From assembly GCA_009846685.1 (NCBI GenBank), contig VWVY01000005.1, positions 243,856 to 307,855 of the forward strand: a DNA stretch of 64,000 bases, in the 5' to 3' direction. The notes under the pieces are model-generated. The model ran no database searches. It saw only the letters and a program-made list of their open reading frames with translations, and was not told the DNA's origin. This document shows, piece by piece, positions 36,539-44,805 of this stretch (position 1 is its first letter; the number at the start of each line of letters is the position of its first letter). The stretch is from Rhizobiales bacterium SYSU XM002. Its GTDB lineage: Bacteria > Pseudomonadota > Alphaproteobacteria > Rhizobiales > Beijerinckiaceae. Made by a program: the position numbers and the translations under genes.

Positions 36539-36848
36539 CACTTACCCCTCCGAATGCAAAAGCCGCGCCTTGCCGAGGCCGGCACGCCTTCGATCATGCC
36601 CAGCTTGCGGCGCTTTGCAACGGATATGAATAGCCGTCGAATTGTTTTCCTGGAATCCGGACGCAACGAGCGGCGTCATCGCGTTGTCATGTCGCTCTGG
36701 TCGAAGCGGCAGGTGGTCGCAGGATTCTGCGCTATCGGGCGATTTTTCGTTAGACAACGAAATAATTTCGCTCGAACATACGTTCGCCGACGACACAGAA
36801 TCGCGGGCCGCTTCAATGTGCTGGTTTCCAATCGGGAGGTCTAACCCT
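36539..36848. other. Gene-free divergent promoter region (310 bases)
   Basis: Separates the AEP-type and polyamine-type transporter operons, which are transcribed away from each other. Apart from the overlapping palindromes at 36745-36770 I see no gene, RNA or repeat in it; the open frames that cross it are shadows. Confidence 0.5.
36745..36770. promoter_or_regulatory. Two overlapping palindromes upstream of the polyamine-type transporter
   Basis: TTTCGTT-agac-AACGAAA (36745-36762) overlaps the 13-base perfect palindrome CGAAATAATTTCG (36758-36770). They share the AACGAAAT word and lie about 80 bases before the binding-protein start. This looks like a regulator binding site over the promoter; the regulator is not known. 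Confidence 0.5.
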
Positions 36849-37919
36849 ATGAAAAGACGGTCATTCATGATCCGTTCCGTGGCGCTTGCCGCGCTTCTTG
36901 CTGCTTCGGGGGCGCAAGCCGCCGAGAAACTGCGCCTCCTCACTTGGGCCGACTATACCCCGAAAGAGGTCGTCGATGCCTTCACCAAGGAAACAGGCAT
37001 CGAGGTCGAGATCACGGTTTCGAACAACGAGGAAATGATCTCCAAGCTGCGCGCGACGCAGGGTGCCGGTTTCGATCTCGCGCAGCCGAGCCAAGATCGC
37101 ATCACCGGTCCGCAAGCCGAATTCGGCATCTACAAGCCGCTCGATCTCTCGAAGCTCGACACCAAGCTTTTCATTGGCTCGATGCTCGAAGCCACGAAGA
37201 AGAACACGACCCTTGAGGGCAAGGTCTATGGCCTGCCGCACATCTGGGGCACGGACGGACTGGTGGTGAACACCAAGGCCGCACCGGGTGTGAAGGACTA
37301 TCTCGATCTCTGCGGCGCCGAGGTCGCCGGCAAGGCAAGTCTCCGGGCCAAGCGTCCGACGCTGATCGCCTTCGCCTTCGCGATGGGCATGGATCCATTC
37401 GCTGCCTATGGCAACGAGAAGTCCTATGGCGAGATGATGGAGAAGGTCGGCGCCAAGCTTACCGAATGCAAGAAGAACCTGAAGTTCTTCTGGGAGGGCA
37501 AGGATGCGCTGCTCGCGGGCCTGCGCGCCGGCGAGGTGACGGCGGCGATGGCCTGGGACACTGGCGGCTGGAAGCTCAACGGCGAGACCCCTGAGATCAA
37601 GTTTATCGCACCGAAGTCCGGCGCGCTCGGCTGGGTTGATACCTTCGCGATCCCCGCGAAGGGCCGCAACGACGATGCCGCCTACAAGTGGATCAATTTC
37701 AACATGCGCCCCGATGTCGCGGCCAAGGTTGCCGCCTCGGCTGGCAACTTCACGGCGTCCGCAGGCGCCGACAAGCTGGCGGCCGGCAAGCTGAAAGACC
37801 AGTTCGCGGAGAGCTTCCCGCAAGCGGCGATCGACAACATCAAGTGGTATCCGGCGGTTCCGGCCGGGCTTGAGGCGATCGAAGGCAAGATCCTCGACAA
37901 GGTGAAGGCTGCCAACTGA
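36849..37919 (+). CDS. Polyamine-type ABC transporter substrate-binding protein (PotD/PotF family)
   Basis: A 356-residue periplasmic binding protein with a Sec signal (SVALAALLAASGAQA). The mature start LRLLTWADYTPKEVVDAF and the GLPHIWGTDGLVVN loop are typical of the spermidine/putrescine-binding family. The ATG at 36849 is preceded by GGGAGG. It heads the operon SBP - ATPase - two permeases. The exact ligand cannot be read from sequence; some members bind other cationic or thiamine-like compounds. Confidence 0.86.
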   Translation: MKRRSFMIRSVALAALLAASGAQAAEKLRLLTWADYTPKEVVDAFTKETGIEVEITVSNNEEMISKLRATQGAGFDLAQPSQDRITGPQAEFGIYKPLDLSKLDTKLFIGSMLEATKKNTTLEGKVYGLPHIWGTDGLVVNTKAAPGVKDYLDLCGAEVAGKASLRAKRPTLIAFAFAMGMDPFAAYGNEKSYGEMMEKVGAKLTECKKNLKFFWEGKDALLAGLRAGEVTAAMAWDTGGWKLNGETPEIKFIAPKSGALGWVDTFAIPAKGRNDDAAYKWINFNMRPDVAAKVAASAGNFTASAGADKLAAGKLKDQFAESFPQAAIDNIKWYPAVPAGLEAIEGKILDKVKAAN

Positions 37920-37930
37920 CATGTGAACGA

Positions 37931-37954
37931 CCCTGCGGGCGGGTGCCCGCAGGG
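37931..37954 (+). terminator. Perfect hairpin after the polyamine-type SBP gene
   Basis: CCCTGCGGGC-gggt-GCCCGCAGGG is a 10-pair perfect stem followed by TCTCTTCTTT, 11 bases after the SBP stop and 22 bases before the ATPase ATG. It suits a leaky terminator that sets the ratio of binding protein to membrane complex. Confidence 0.78.
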
Positions 37955-37976
37955 TCTCTTCTTTGCGGGGCTTTCC

Positions 37977-39065
37977 ATGTCGCAGGTCGCAGATCTCGCT
38001 CTCCTCGGCGTCACCAAGGACTTCGGCGGCCACAAGGCGGTCAACGATGTTTCCTTCGAGGTCGCGCCGGGCGAGTTTTTCTCCATTCTCGGTCCTTCGG
38101 GCTGCGGCAAGACGACGCTGATGCGGATGATCGCCGGGTTCGAGCATCCGAGTGCGGGCGACATCGTCATTCGCGGACAATCGATGCTCGGCGTGCCGGC
38201 CAATCGACGACCGGTGAATATGGTGTTCCAGAGCCTCGCGCTCTTTCCGATGATGACGGTGGGCGAGAATGTCGGCTATGGCCTCGCCTGCGCCGGCATT
38301 TCGAAAGCGGAGGCTGGTCCGCGGATTACGCGCATTCTCGACAAAGTTGGGCTCGGCGGTTTCGCCGACCGGCCGGTAACGCGGCTCTCCGGCGGCCAGC
38401 GCCAGCGTGTCGCCATCGCCCGCTGCCTCGTGCTGGAGCCAACCCTCGTATTGCTTGACGAGCCGCTCGGCGCGCTCGACCTCAAGCTGCGCGAACACAT
38501 GAAACTTGAACTGAAGCAGCTTCAGGCCGCGTTCAACACCACATTCGTCTACATCACGCACGACCAGTCCGAGGCGCTGGTGATGTCGAACCGCGTCGCG
38601 GTGATGAACCACGGCCGGTTCGAGCAGGTCGGCTCGCCGCGCGAGCTCTATCATCACCCTGCGACGAGTTTCGTCGCCGGGTTTGTCGGCGATACGAATA
38701 TCTTCTCGGGTGAGGTGACGGGCGCGCGCGCTGCGGGCATCGGCATCCGCCTGTCGACCGACGTCGAGCTCGCCGGCTCCGGCTCTGCCAGTGGTCAGGC
38801 CAAGGCCTATCTTCGCCCTGAAGCCGTGGCGCTCGCGGGATCTGTCTCCGAACTCTCCGCGCTGCCCAATCGTTTTGCCGGGACCGTTTCGACGGTGCTC
38901 TTCGACGGTGCGGCGTCGACTCTGGTGATCCGTGCCGACAAGTTTCCCATGCTGCGGGCAACCTTGCCGCAGGCGGGTCCGCTTGCCGGCATCGAAGCCG
39001 GGGCGCCGATCGCTTTCGGCTTCACGGCCGAGGCCCTCAAGGTTTTCAGCGCGCGGGGTGTGTGA
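37977..39065 (+). CDS. Polyamine-type ABC transporter ATP-binding protein (PotA-like)
   Basis: A 362-residue ATPase: Walker [15 protein letters not shown]-loop FQSLALFPMMT, signature LSGGQRQRVAIAR, Walker B LVLLDEPLGALD, H-loop ITHDQSEALVM, and a C-terminal TOBE domain. The ATG at 37977 was chosen because an upstream in-frame start would place the hairpin inside the coding region. The stop overlaps the next ATG (TGATG). Confidence 0.9.
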   Translation: MSQVADLALLGVTKDFGGHKAVNDVSFEVAPGEFFSILGPSGCGKTTLMRMIAGFEHPSAGDIVIRGQSMLGVPANRRPVNMVFQSLALFPMMTVGENVGYGLACAGISKAEAGPRITRILDKVGLGGFADRPVTRLSGGQRQRVAIARCLVLEPTLVLLDEPLGALDLKLREHMKLELKQLQAAFNTTFVYITHDQSEALVMSNRVAVMNHGRFEQVGSPRELYHHPATSFVAGFVGDTNIFSGEVTGARAAGIGIRLSTDVELAGSGSASGQAKAYLRPEAVALAGSVSELSALPNRFAGTVSTVLFDGAASTLVIRADKFPMLRATLPQAGPLAGIEAGAPIAFGFTAEALKVFSARGV

Positions 39066-39955
39066 TGCAGGCGAGCGCAGGCGCGGGAGAGACGGCGATG
39101 GGGCGGCGGCTGGCGCTGTTCCTGTTGCTCGCACCGGCTGTGCTCTGGATCGGCCTGCTGGTTATCCTGCCGCATGTCGAAATCGCGATCCTCTCCTTCT
39201 CGCAGCGCGTCGCGGCGCGGGTCTACACCTTCGGCTTCGCGAACTACCTCGAATTCCTTGCTGAGCCTGTCTACTGGCGGACCTTCGCGCGCACGGCGCT
39301 GCTCTCGATCCTCGTGACGCTCATCACGCTGGTGATTTCCTTCCCCGTCGCGCTCTACATCGCCAAGTTCGCGCGCGGGAAATCGAAGCCGGTTCTCTTT
39401 CTGCTCTGCCTCATCCCGTTCTGGGCCTCCGAACTGGTCCGCACGCTCGGCTGGATGATGCTACTGCGCGAGACGGGGATTCTCTCGCATTTCCTGCAAG
39501 CGATCGGCGTCATTGGCCGACCGGTCGAGTTTCTCTACAACGACGGCGCGCTGGTGCTCGGCCTTGTCTATGGCGGCATGTTGTTCATGATCGTCCCGTT
39601 GACCAACGCGCTCGAAAGCCTCGAAACTGCCCAGATCGAAGCTGGATACGATCTCGGAGGCAGCCATCTCACGGTGCTGCGCCGGATCATCATCCCGCAC
39701 GCCATGCCCGGCATCGTTGCGGGATCGATCGTCGTCTTCATGCTGACAGTGGGGAATTTCGTGACCCCCGTGATGCTCGGTGGCAAGAACGGGCTCTGGT
39801 TTACCGAGCAGATCTATTCGCAGTTTATCACCCGCTTCAACTGGCCGCAGGGCTCGGCCTTCGGCTTCATGCTCCTGCTGCTCTCGACCGTGATCGTCTG
39901 GATCGGTCTCAGGTTGACCGGGCAGGGCTTCAGCGAAACCCTGCGGAGGTCCTGA
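39065..39955 (+). CDS. Polyamine-type ABC transporter permease (PotB-like)
   Basis: A 296-residue inner-membrane permease with six predicted helices and a BPD_transp_1 domain; the EAA loop is AQIEAGYDLGGSHLTVLRRI. It begins at the ATG overlapping the ATPase stop. It pairs with the second permease at 40020. A palindromic repeat separates the two. Confidence 0.9.
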   Translation: MQASAGAGETAMGRRLALFLLLAPAVLWIGLLVILPHVEIAILSFSQRVAARVYTFGFANYLEFLAEPVYWRTFARTALLSILVTLITLVISFPVALYIAKFARGKSKPVLFLLCLIPFWASELVRTLGWMMLLRETGILSHFLQAIGVIGRPVEFLYNDGALVLGLVYGGMLFMIVPLTNALESLETAQIEAGYDLGGSHLTVLRRIIIPHAMPGIVAGSIVVFMLTVGNFVTPVMLGGKNGLWFTEQIYSQFITRFNWPQGSAFGFMLLLLSTVIVWIGLRLTGQGFSETLRRS

Positions 39956-39999
39956 GCATGATGCGGAAAAGTGGCTACCGGTTTTCCGGCACATCATGC
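39956..39999. repeat. Intergenic palindromic repeat unit
   Basis: Imperfect 44-base palindrome: GCATGATG ... CATCATGC as outer arms and GGAAAA ... TTTTCC as inner arms. The AAAAGTGGxxACCGGTTTTCC core is of a kind dispersed in many Hyphomicrobiales genomes (my recollection). It lies inside an operon between two permease genes. No second copy was noticed in this window. Confidence 0.6.
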
Positions 40000-40019
40000 G
40001 ATGAGGGGAGGTTCCGGGC

Positions 40020-40862
40020 ATGAACAAGGCTTCGCTCTCGTACCGCCTCTATATCCTCGCGTTCTATCTTTTCCTGTTCGCGCCACTCGTCTCGGTCGCG
40101 GTCTTCGCTTTCAACGCGAGCCTGTTCCCGGCCCCGCCGTGGAAGGGGTTCACGGTGGAATGGTTTACCGGCACGGGTGCGCTTTTCGGCAAACCGGGCA
40201 TCTTCCGCGATCCGGCGATGCTCGCGGCTTTTCTCAACAGCCTGAAGGTCGCCATCCCCGTGACCCTTCTTTCAATCGTCATTGGCACGGCCAACGCTTT
40301 CCTGCTGGAGCGACGGGAGTTTCCGGGCAAGGCACTTTTGTCGATGATGATGCTCTGGCCGCTCGTCATCCCCGGCGTCATCCTCGGCATCTCGATCCTC
40401 GCCTTCTCCTCGCGGATCGCCAACGCGCTCGAGACCTGGCTCAACATGGATCTCGATTTTCTGCGACCGGGGCTGTTTCTGGTGATCCTCGGCCAGCTTT
40501 CCTTCATCCTGACGATCTCGACGCTCATCATCGGCGCCCGACTGAAGAAATTTGACCGTAGCTTGGAAGAGGCTGCGCTCGATCTCGGCGCCTCGCGGCT
40601 GCGCGTGCTGACGACGATCACGCTGCCGTTCCTCAAGCCGGCGATGGTCGGCGCCGGGCTTGTCGCGCTGCTCATGTCGTTCGAGAACTTCAACACGACG
40701 TTGATTCTCGTCGGCTCGGATGCGCCGCTGCCGATCTACATGTACGGCCAGATGCGCGAGGGCGCGACCCCTGCGCTTAACGCGGCGAGCCTCGTGCTGA
40801 TGCTCGGTGCCGGCTTCCTCGCGACGCTCGTCGCGCTGGTCTCGCCGCGCAAGGAAGCGTGA
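40020..40862 (+). CDS. Polyamine-type ABC transporter permease (PotC-like)
   Basis: A 280-residue permease with six predicted helices. The EAA loop is LEEAALDLGASRLRVLTTIT. It begins at 40020 after GGGGAGG. It is the last gene of the SBP - ATPase - permease - permease operon and converges on the TRAP dctM gene with about 115 bases between. Confidence 0.9.
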   Translation: MNKASLSYRLYILAFYLFLFAPLVSVAVFAFNASLFPAPPWKGFTVEWFTGTGALFGKPGIFRDPAMLAAFLNSLKVAIPVTLLSIVIGTANAFLLERREFPGKALLSMMMLWPLVIPGVILGISILAFSSRIANALETWLNMDLDFLRPGLFLVILGQLSFILTISTLIIGARLKKFDRSLEEAALDLGASRLRVLTTITLPFLKPAMVGAGLVALLMSFENFNTTLILVGSDAPLPIYMYGQMREGATPALNAASLVLMLGAGFLATLVALVSPRKEA

Positions 40863-40901
40863 GGCGCCGCTCCCCTCGCACGGTCTTTTTCGCGAAAGAA
40901 A

Positions 40902-40929
40902 CCGCGCCTTCCCTTGCGGGAAAGCGCGG
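40902..40929 (-). terminator. Hairpin terminator between potC-like and dctM
   Basis: CCGCGCcTTCCC-ttgc-GGGAAaGCGCGG is an 11-pair stem with one mismatch. On the minus strand it is followed by GGTTTCTTTCG, so it most likely ends the dctPQM transcript. It may also stop the converging permease operon. Confidence 0.6.
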
Positions 40930-40977
40930 CCGGGGTGGAATCGCCGGGGAAAGAGGAGAAAGCGGCGATCCGACCTT

Positions 40978-42252
40978 TCAGCGATACCAGAGCGTTGGCA
41001 GGTAAAGCGTGATCTGCGGGAAAAGCGAGATCATCACCAGAACGAACAGCAGCGGGATCAGGAACGGCAGCACGGCCGTGACCGTCCGGTCGAAGGAGAG
41101 TCCGGAGACACGGCTGAGGACGAAGAGTACCATGCCGACCGGCGGCGTTAGCAGGCCGATCATCAGGTTGAGCACCATGATGATCCCGAACTGCACCGGG
41201 TCGATCCCCACCTTGAGCACCGCCGGCATGAACACCGGAACGAGGATCGAAATCGCCGCGATCGTCTCCATGAAGCAGCCGACGACGAGCAGGATCAGGT
41301 TGATGATGAGCAGCAGGACGAGCGGGTTCGTCGTCACGCCGAGGAGGGCGCTTGTCACCTGATCGGTGACCTGCGTCACCGTCAGAACCCAGCCGAACAA
41401 CGAGGCGGCGCCGACGATGATCAGCACGCTCGCGGTTGTTTCGATCGTCTGGATCGAAATGGCGTAGAAGCGCTTCAGGTTGAGCGAGCGGTAGAAGATC
41501 GCTCCGAGGATTAGCGCCCAGGCACAGGCGGCAATTGCGGCTTCCGTCGGTGTGAAGGCACCGGATGACATGCCGCCGATGATGATGACCGGGGTCATCA
41601 GGGCCGGCACGGCGCGGATGAAGGTGCGACCGAGAACGCTCCAGCGGAATTTCGCGTCGCGCCCGATCCCGTGCGTATGCGCATACCAGGTCACATAGGC
41701 CATCATCGCCGCCGCCATCAGCAGCCCCGGCAGGAATCCGGCCGCGAAGAGCTGGCCGATCGAGACGTTGGCCATCACCCCGAACACCACCATCGGCAGC
41801 GAGGGCGGGATGATCGGGCCGATGGTCGAGGAGGCCGCCGTGATTCCGACCGCGAATTCAGGCGAGTAGCCGTGATCGCGCATCGCCTTGATCTCGATCG
41901 TGCCGAGCCCGCCCGCATCCGCGACGGCGGTGCCGGACATGCCGGCGAAGATCACCGAACCAGCGACGTTCACATGCCCGAGCCCCCCACGCAGCCAGCC
42001 GACCGCGGCGGTCGCGAAATCGTAGATGCGGTTGGTGATGCCGGCTGAGTTCATCAGGTTGCCGGCGAGAATGAAGAACGGCACCGCGATCAGCGGAAAG
42101 GAATCGACGCCGCCGGCCATCCGGTGCAGCACCACGAAATCCGGGATGCCGGCAATGAAATGGGTATAGATCAGCGATGCACCGCCGAGTGCGATGAAGA
42201 TCGGCACGCCGACAAGCAGCATCACGAAAAAGACGAGAAACAGAATGGCCAT
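40978..42252 (-). CDS. dctM: TRAP transporter large permease DctM
   Basis: A 424-residue protein with about 12 membrane helices, the ion-coupled transport subunit of a TRAP system. Family segments include VPFFILAGNLMNSAGIT, GGLGHVNVAGSVIFAGMSGTAVADAGGLG and IGPIIPPSLPMVVFG. It is last in the order gntR - dctP - dctQ - dctM. The start lies 4 bases from the dctQ stop. Confidence 0.94.
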   Translation of the reverse strand: MAILFLVFFVMLLVGVPIFIALGGASLIYTHFIAGIPDFVVLHRMAGGVDSFPLIAVPFFILAGNLMNSAGITNRIYDFATAAVGWLRGGLGHVNVAGSVIFAGMSGTAVADAGGLGTIEIKAMRDHGYSPEFAVGITAASSTIGPIIPPSLPMVVFGVMANVSIGQLFAAGFLPGLLMAAAMMAYVTWYAHTHGIGRDAKFRWSVLGRTFIRAVPALMTPVIIIGGMSSGAFTPTEAAIAACAWALILGAIFYRSLNLKRFYAISIQTIETTASVLIIVGAASLFGWVLTVTQVTDQVTSALLGVTTNPLVLLLIINLILLVVGCFMETIAAISILVPVFMPAVLKVGIDPVQFGIIMVLNLMIGLLTPPVGMVLFVLSRVSGLSFDRTVTAVLPFLIPLLFVLVMISLFPQITLYLPTLWYR

Positions 42253-42256
42253 AACG

Positions 42257-42814
42257 TCAGTCCACGATCAGGGTGGCGGCATTGGGATCGGCACGCCAGC
42301 CGCGGCGGGCATTGGCAATGAAGACCTGAAGGGCCCGCCAGAGCATCAGGAAGCAGCCGAAAGCGATGCCGGCGTAGACGACGCTCATCGAGACATCGAT
42401 CACCGTCATGCGCTGGATGCCCATGCGCTCGGTGATGGTGATTGAGAAATAGGCGAGCAGGGCGATGAAGCCGAGCGAAATGAAGTCGATCACAAACCGC
42501 AGCAAACGCTGGGGACCTTCACTCAGCTTCTGCATCATGACCTCGACGCCGATGTTGGTCTTGCGGCGCACGACGATAGCCCCGCCGATGAAGGTGACCC
42601 ACATCAGCTGATAGCGGGCGATTTCCTCGGTCCAGGCGGCGGAGTCGTTCAGCACGTAGCGCGAAAAGAACTGGATGAAGACGACGATCGCCATCGCCCA
42701 GAAAATGCCGAAGGCAATCGCATCGTCGATGTGGAATTCGACCGTCGTTTCCTCATCCTCGACGACGATCAGATGAGCATCGGCAAGATCGTCTTTCGGG
42801 TCTGACCCGCGCAT
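42257..42814 (-). CDS. dctQ: TRAP transporter small permease DctQ
   Basis: A 185-residue four-helix membrane protein. The DctQ motif appears in FFSRYVLNDSAAWTEEIARY, followed by VRRKTNIGVEV. I used the ATG at 42814 with AGGAAG upstream; 12 further in-frame codons exist but run toward the hairpin behind dctP. Confidence 0.9.
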   Translation of the reverse strand: MRGSDPKDDLADAHLIVVEDEETTVEFHIDDAIAFGIFWAMAIVVFIQFFSRYVLNDSAAWTEEIARYQLMWVTFIGGAIVVRRKTNIGVEVMMQKLSEGPQRLLRFVIDFISLGFIALLAYFSITITERMGIQRMTVIDVSMSVVYAGIAFGCFLMLWRALQVFIANARRGWRADPNAATLIVD

Positions 42815-42839
42815 CGCAGCTTCCTTTCCGAAAGGGAGA

Positions 42840-42865
42840 GACCGGCGCAAGCCTCCGCGCCGGTC
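42840..42865 (-). terminator. Hairpin between dctP and dctQ
   Basis: On the minus strand GACCGGCGC-8-GCGCCGGTC forms a 9-pair perfect stem followed by TCTCCCTTTC. It lies 18 bases after the dctP stop and 25 bases before dctQ, so it should lower expression of the membrane genes relative to the binding protein. Confidence 0.7.
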
Positions 42866-42883
42866 TTCGTGAGGGCGGGGCGG

Positions 42884-43864
42884 TTACTTCAACGCCTGGA
42901 GAGCGTCGTATTCCGCCTTGCTCCAGCCCGCGCCGGCAGCAGGATCGTTGTGGAGCGGCACGGCTGCCGCGATGAACGGCTTGCGATCGACCTCGACGAC
43001 GGTCTTGCCGAGCTTGCGGAATTCGTCCGCGAGCTTCTGCTCGGAGGCGCGGATCGCATCGGTCGATTTTGCGGCGGCCTGCATCAGTACCTCCGAGACG
43101 ATTTTCTTCTGCTCGTCGTCGAGCTTGCCCCAGACATGCCCGCCGACAATCGTCAGCAGCGATTCCGTGATGTGCCCGGAGAGCATGATGTGGCTCTGGA
43201 CCTCGTAGAACTTCTTCGCGAGGATGGTCGGCAACGGGTTTTCCTGCCCGTCGACGGTCTTCTGCTGGAGTGCGAGATAGACCTCGGCGAACGCGATCGG
43301 GGTCGCGTTCGCGCCGACCGATTTCGTGAACATCAGGAAGAGTGGTGCAGGTGGTACACGCAGCTTCATGCCCTTCATGTCGTCGGGCTTGGTGATCTCG
43401 CGGTTGGCGGTGAGGTGGCGCTGGCCGTAGTAGGTCAGAGCGATGACCTTGTGCCGGGTCTTATCCTCGTAGCCCTTGGCGATGTCGCGGAAGAGCTTCG
43501 ATTCGCGATAGGCCTTCCAGTGATCGAAGTCGCGCAGAACGAACGGCGCATTGGTGATCGCCATCGGCTTGTGGATCGAGCCGGCGAAGGCGACACCGGT
43601 ATAGATGATATCGACGGTGCCGAGGCCGAGACCTTCGTTTATCTGGTTTTCGTTGCCGAGCTGCGAGGCGGGGTGAACCGAGATTTCCACCTTGCCGCCG
43701 GTCCGCTTCTTGATCTCCTCGGCGGCCCAAACGGCTTCAGTGTGATAGGGTTCGCTGGTTTCGTAGACATGCGCCCAACGCAGCTTGGTTTGCGCCATCG
43801 CCGGCAGCATTGCGGTGGCAGCGAGCATCGCCGCTGTCAGAATCGTCCTTCTCATCATATGCAT
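42884..43864 (-). CDS. dctP: TRAP transporter substrate-binding protein DctP
   Basis: A 326-residue periplasmic binding protein with a Sec signal (ILTAAMLAATAMLPAMA). The DctP core shows ISVHPASQLGNENQINEGL, GMKLRVPPAPLFLMFTKSVG with the ligand-carboxylate Arg, and GQENPLPTIL. The ATG at 43864 has GGAGGAA. The substrate is probably an organic acid; the sequence does not say which. It follows gntR with 79 bases between. Confidence 0.92.
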   Translation of the reverse strand: MHMMRRTILTAAMLAATAMLPAMAQTKLRWAHVYETSEPYHTEAVWAAEEIKKRTGGKVEISVHPASQLGNENQINEGLGLGTVDIIYTGVAFAGSIHKPMAITNAPFVLRDFDHWKAYRESKLFRDIAKGYEDKTRHKVIALTYYGQRHLTANREITKPDDMKGMKLRVPPAPLFLMFTKSVGANATPIAFAEVYLALQQKTVDGQENPLPTILAKKFYEVQSHIMLSGHITESLLTIVGGHVWGKLDDEQKKIVSEVLMQAAAKSTDAIRASEQKLADEFRKLGKTVVEVDRKPFIAAAVPLHNDPAAGAGWSKAEYDALQALK

Positions 43865-43943
43865 CGTTTCCTCCATCTTGGTTCTGTGTGCTCGGGGTTT
43901 TCTCCGGCGGTCATGCGGTGCTGCCGGTTGAAGGGGCGAAAAG

Positions 43944-44672
43944 TCAGGGCGTCTCCGCAAAGAAATCGGGATTGCTTGAGCGGACCTCCTCGATCGAGAC
44001 AGCGAGACCTTCGAGATGGCATTTCATGGCGCGCCCCGCAGCTTCGGAATCGCGTCTGCGGATTGCCTCCACGATCGCGAGATGCTCGTCGATGACCATT
44101 GGCATGCGGCCGTGCTGGGGTAGCGTCAGGCGACGGTAGCGGTCGATGTGCATCTTGGCGCGTTCGACCAGCGTCCAGATGCCGGGAAAACCCGCGACAT
44201 CGGCGAGTGTCGCGTGGAACTGCTCGTCAGCGAGATGGAAGGCTTCGATATCGGACTGCCGCGAAACTTCTCGCTGAAGCGCGACGCAGGCTTCGAGGCG
44301 CAACACGGCGCTGTCGCTTGCACGCGTGGCGGCCTGCCGGCAGGTCGCCTCCTCAAGAGCTAGGCGCACGAAGATCGCTTCCGGCAACAACGCGAGCGGA
44401 ATGCGCGCGACGGTCGTGCCGGACTTCGGCACGATATCCACCAACCCTTCGTCGGAAAGGCGTATCAACGCCTCGCGCACCGGCGTACGGCTCAAATCGT
44501 ACTGCTGGGCAAGATGCGGCTCGGAAAGCGCCTCGCCGGGCGCGAGATCGAGCCGGAGGATGCGGCGCTTGAGATCGCGGTAAACCCCTTCGGATGCGCC
44601 GGCCGCTCGGTTTGCCCGCCAGAGCTGGCGCACATCCGGTTGTCCGTTGGTCGTCAAGGCTGGGCGAAACAC
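43944..44672 (-). CDS. GntR-family (FadR/FCD) regulator of the TRAP operon
   Basis: A 242-residue regulator: the N-terminal winged helix (GVYRDLKRRILRLDLAPGEAL, SRTPVREALIRLSDEGLV) is followed by an FCD effector domain with metal/ligand-binding residues (LADEQFHATLADV, DEHLAIVEAI). The GTG at 44672 with GGGGAG upstream is the best start; a longer frame exists but contains an operator-like palindrome. It is immediately upstream of dctPQM on the same strand, so local control is likely. Confidence 0.86.
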   Translation of the reverse strand: MFRPALTTNGQPDVRQLWRANRAAGASEGVYRDLKRRILRLDLAPGEALSEPHLAQQYDLSRTPVREALIRLSDEGLVDIVPKSGTTVARIPLALLPEAIFVRLALEEATCRQAATRASDSAVLRLEACVALQREVSRQSDIEAFHLADEQFHATLADVAGFPGIWTLVERAKMHIDRYRRLTLPQHGRMPMVIDEHLAIVEAIRRRDSEAAGRAMKCHLEGLAVSIEEVRSSNPDFFAETP

Positions 44673-44714
44673 GGCATTCTCCCCGAAAACGGAGGCACCA
44701 TGTCCAAATTTCAA

Positions 44715-44726
44715 CTTGTATGCAAG
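44715..44726. promoter_or_regulatory. GntR-type operator candidate
   Basis: CTTGTATGCAAG, a CTTG/CAAG dyad around TATG, close to the TTGTATACAA type of site bound by FadR-subfamily GntR proteins. It lies 43 bases upstream of the gntR start, so it may mediate autoregulation and control of dctPQM. Confidence 0.45.
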
Positions 44727-44805
44727 ATATATTTTATGGCTCGAACAATGGATGTCGTGGCGCATCGACGGGCGCGAGCTGGTCTTACATCGCGTGGTGT
44801 CCGGT

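Noticed and set aside
36861..39134. 757-codon minus-strand frame opposite the polyamine-type operon
   Set aside because: Antisense shadow in GC-rich DNA; both strands cannot be coding here and the plus-strand genes have full domain sets.
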